NCBI GenBank assembly: GCA_001460835.1
Contig: CYKH01001823.1
Location: forward strand, 888 to 37,551
Reading direction: 5' to 3'
Origin: Bodo saltans
Taxonomy: Eukaryota; Euglenozoa; Kinetoplastea; Eubodonida; Bodonidae
Length of the DNA stretch: 36,664 nt
Part shown: piece after piece, positions 36,414-36,664 of the stretch
How positions within the stretch are numbered: the stretch's first letter is position 1
How the letters are laid out: each line of letters begins with the position of its first letter
The notes under the pieces: generated by a model
What the model was told of the DNA's origin: nothing
Seen by the model: only the letters and a program-made list of their open reading frames with translations
Databases searched by the model: none
Program-made: the position numbers and the translations under genes

Positions 36414-36664
36414 CAACTGAGCTTGTAGATAACAAGATCGACATTGGCGCTGACATGGCTTTGTTTCTCTTCCTGTATAGGCAAGCAACCAAGAAGGATC
36501 ATCGATCGTGTCGTGCGTAAGGAGAATCACGCAGGATACTCGTGGACAAAGTGTAAGTGTCTTGTTCGGTTACGCGCGGTTGGACCCCATTCTGGGTCTG
36601 CTGATCAAGCTTGTTAATCTGCGTGCTTGATAATTGTTCATACATATGTCTTTGAATAATAGCC
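36414..36664 (+). other. Right-edge spacer with splice acceptor candidate and two hairpins
   Basis: A pyrimidine tract (CTTTGTTTCTCTTCCTGTATAG) ends in AG at 36479-36480. Further on are two small inverted repeats: GGACCC 36582-36587 with GGGTCT 36594-36599 (6-base loop, one G-U pair), and ATCAAGC 36604-36610 with GCTTGAT 36625-36631 (14-base loop). An ATG at 36646 opens a frame to the window edge and could begin the next gene. Confidence 0.45.

Noticed and set aside
1-36664. CRISPR arrays, insertion sequences, transposon ends or strand-switch regions
   Set aside because: No regularly spaced direct repeats, transposase or reverse-transcriptase motifs were seen, and all credible genes point the same way.

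Overview
The window looks like nuclear DNA of a kinetoplastid flagellate, most likely a free-living bodonid such as Bodo saltans. Genus is an inference; kinetoplastid is well supported. Every convincing gene lies on the + strand. None needs an intron. Spacers are mostly 90-500 bases, and almost every start codon sits shortly after a pyrimidine-rich tract ending in AG, as expected for polycistronic transcription resolved by spliced-leader trans-splicing. The mRNA capping enzyme carries guanylyltransferase and cap methyltransferase in one chain, the CGM1 architecture typical of kinetoplastids. CCCH and RRM RNA-binding proteins are also typical of this group.

Layout: the tail of an unidentified gene (1-137); DCC1-like cohesion/CTF18-RFC subunit (327-1454); an unrecognised helical protein (1540-3267); UDP-glucose 4-epimerase (3367-4365); a two-ubiquitin-like-domain BAG cochaperone (4486-5403); a two-finger CCCH protein (5768-6931) followed in another frame by its probable Q-rich C-terminus (6915-8057); a 1.5 kb spacer; a coiled-coil protein (9605-10354); a small RRM/RGG protein (10609-10926); GMP synthetase broken by two exact tandem microduplications (11071-13196); a 300-base assembly gap (13654-13953); a short unknown gene (14005-14391); a 4 kb gene-poor spacer with a CA microsatellite and a 284-bp tandem duplication; an unknown protein (18385-19659); CGM1-type capping enzyme (19866-23582); a DnaJ type A protein with no J domain but a CaaX tail (24073-25080); ERCC1/RAD10 (25464-26810); a seven-transmembrane GOST-like protein (27018-28682); an N-myristoyl-motif protein with an ADP-ribosyltransferase-like region and about 16 TPRs (28895-32890); and a type II membrane protein with a PAN/apple module and a glycosyltransferase-like C-terminus (33144-36413).

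The genes do not form one pathway, which is normal for a kinetoplastid array. Loose themes are genome maintenance (DCC1, ERCC1), Hsp70 co-chaperones (BAG, DnaJ-like), RNA biology (CCCH, RRM, capping enzyme), nucleotide and sugar metabolism (GMPS, GALE), and a run of three membrane-linked genes at the right end.

The points most worth following up are the two frame-breaking exact duplications in GMPS, the J-less CaaX DnaJ, the myristoyl/ART-like/TPR protein, the duplicated module of the CCCH protein, and a possible second OB-like segment in the capping enzyme. All identifications are by eye from motifs; no search was run.
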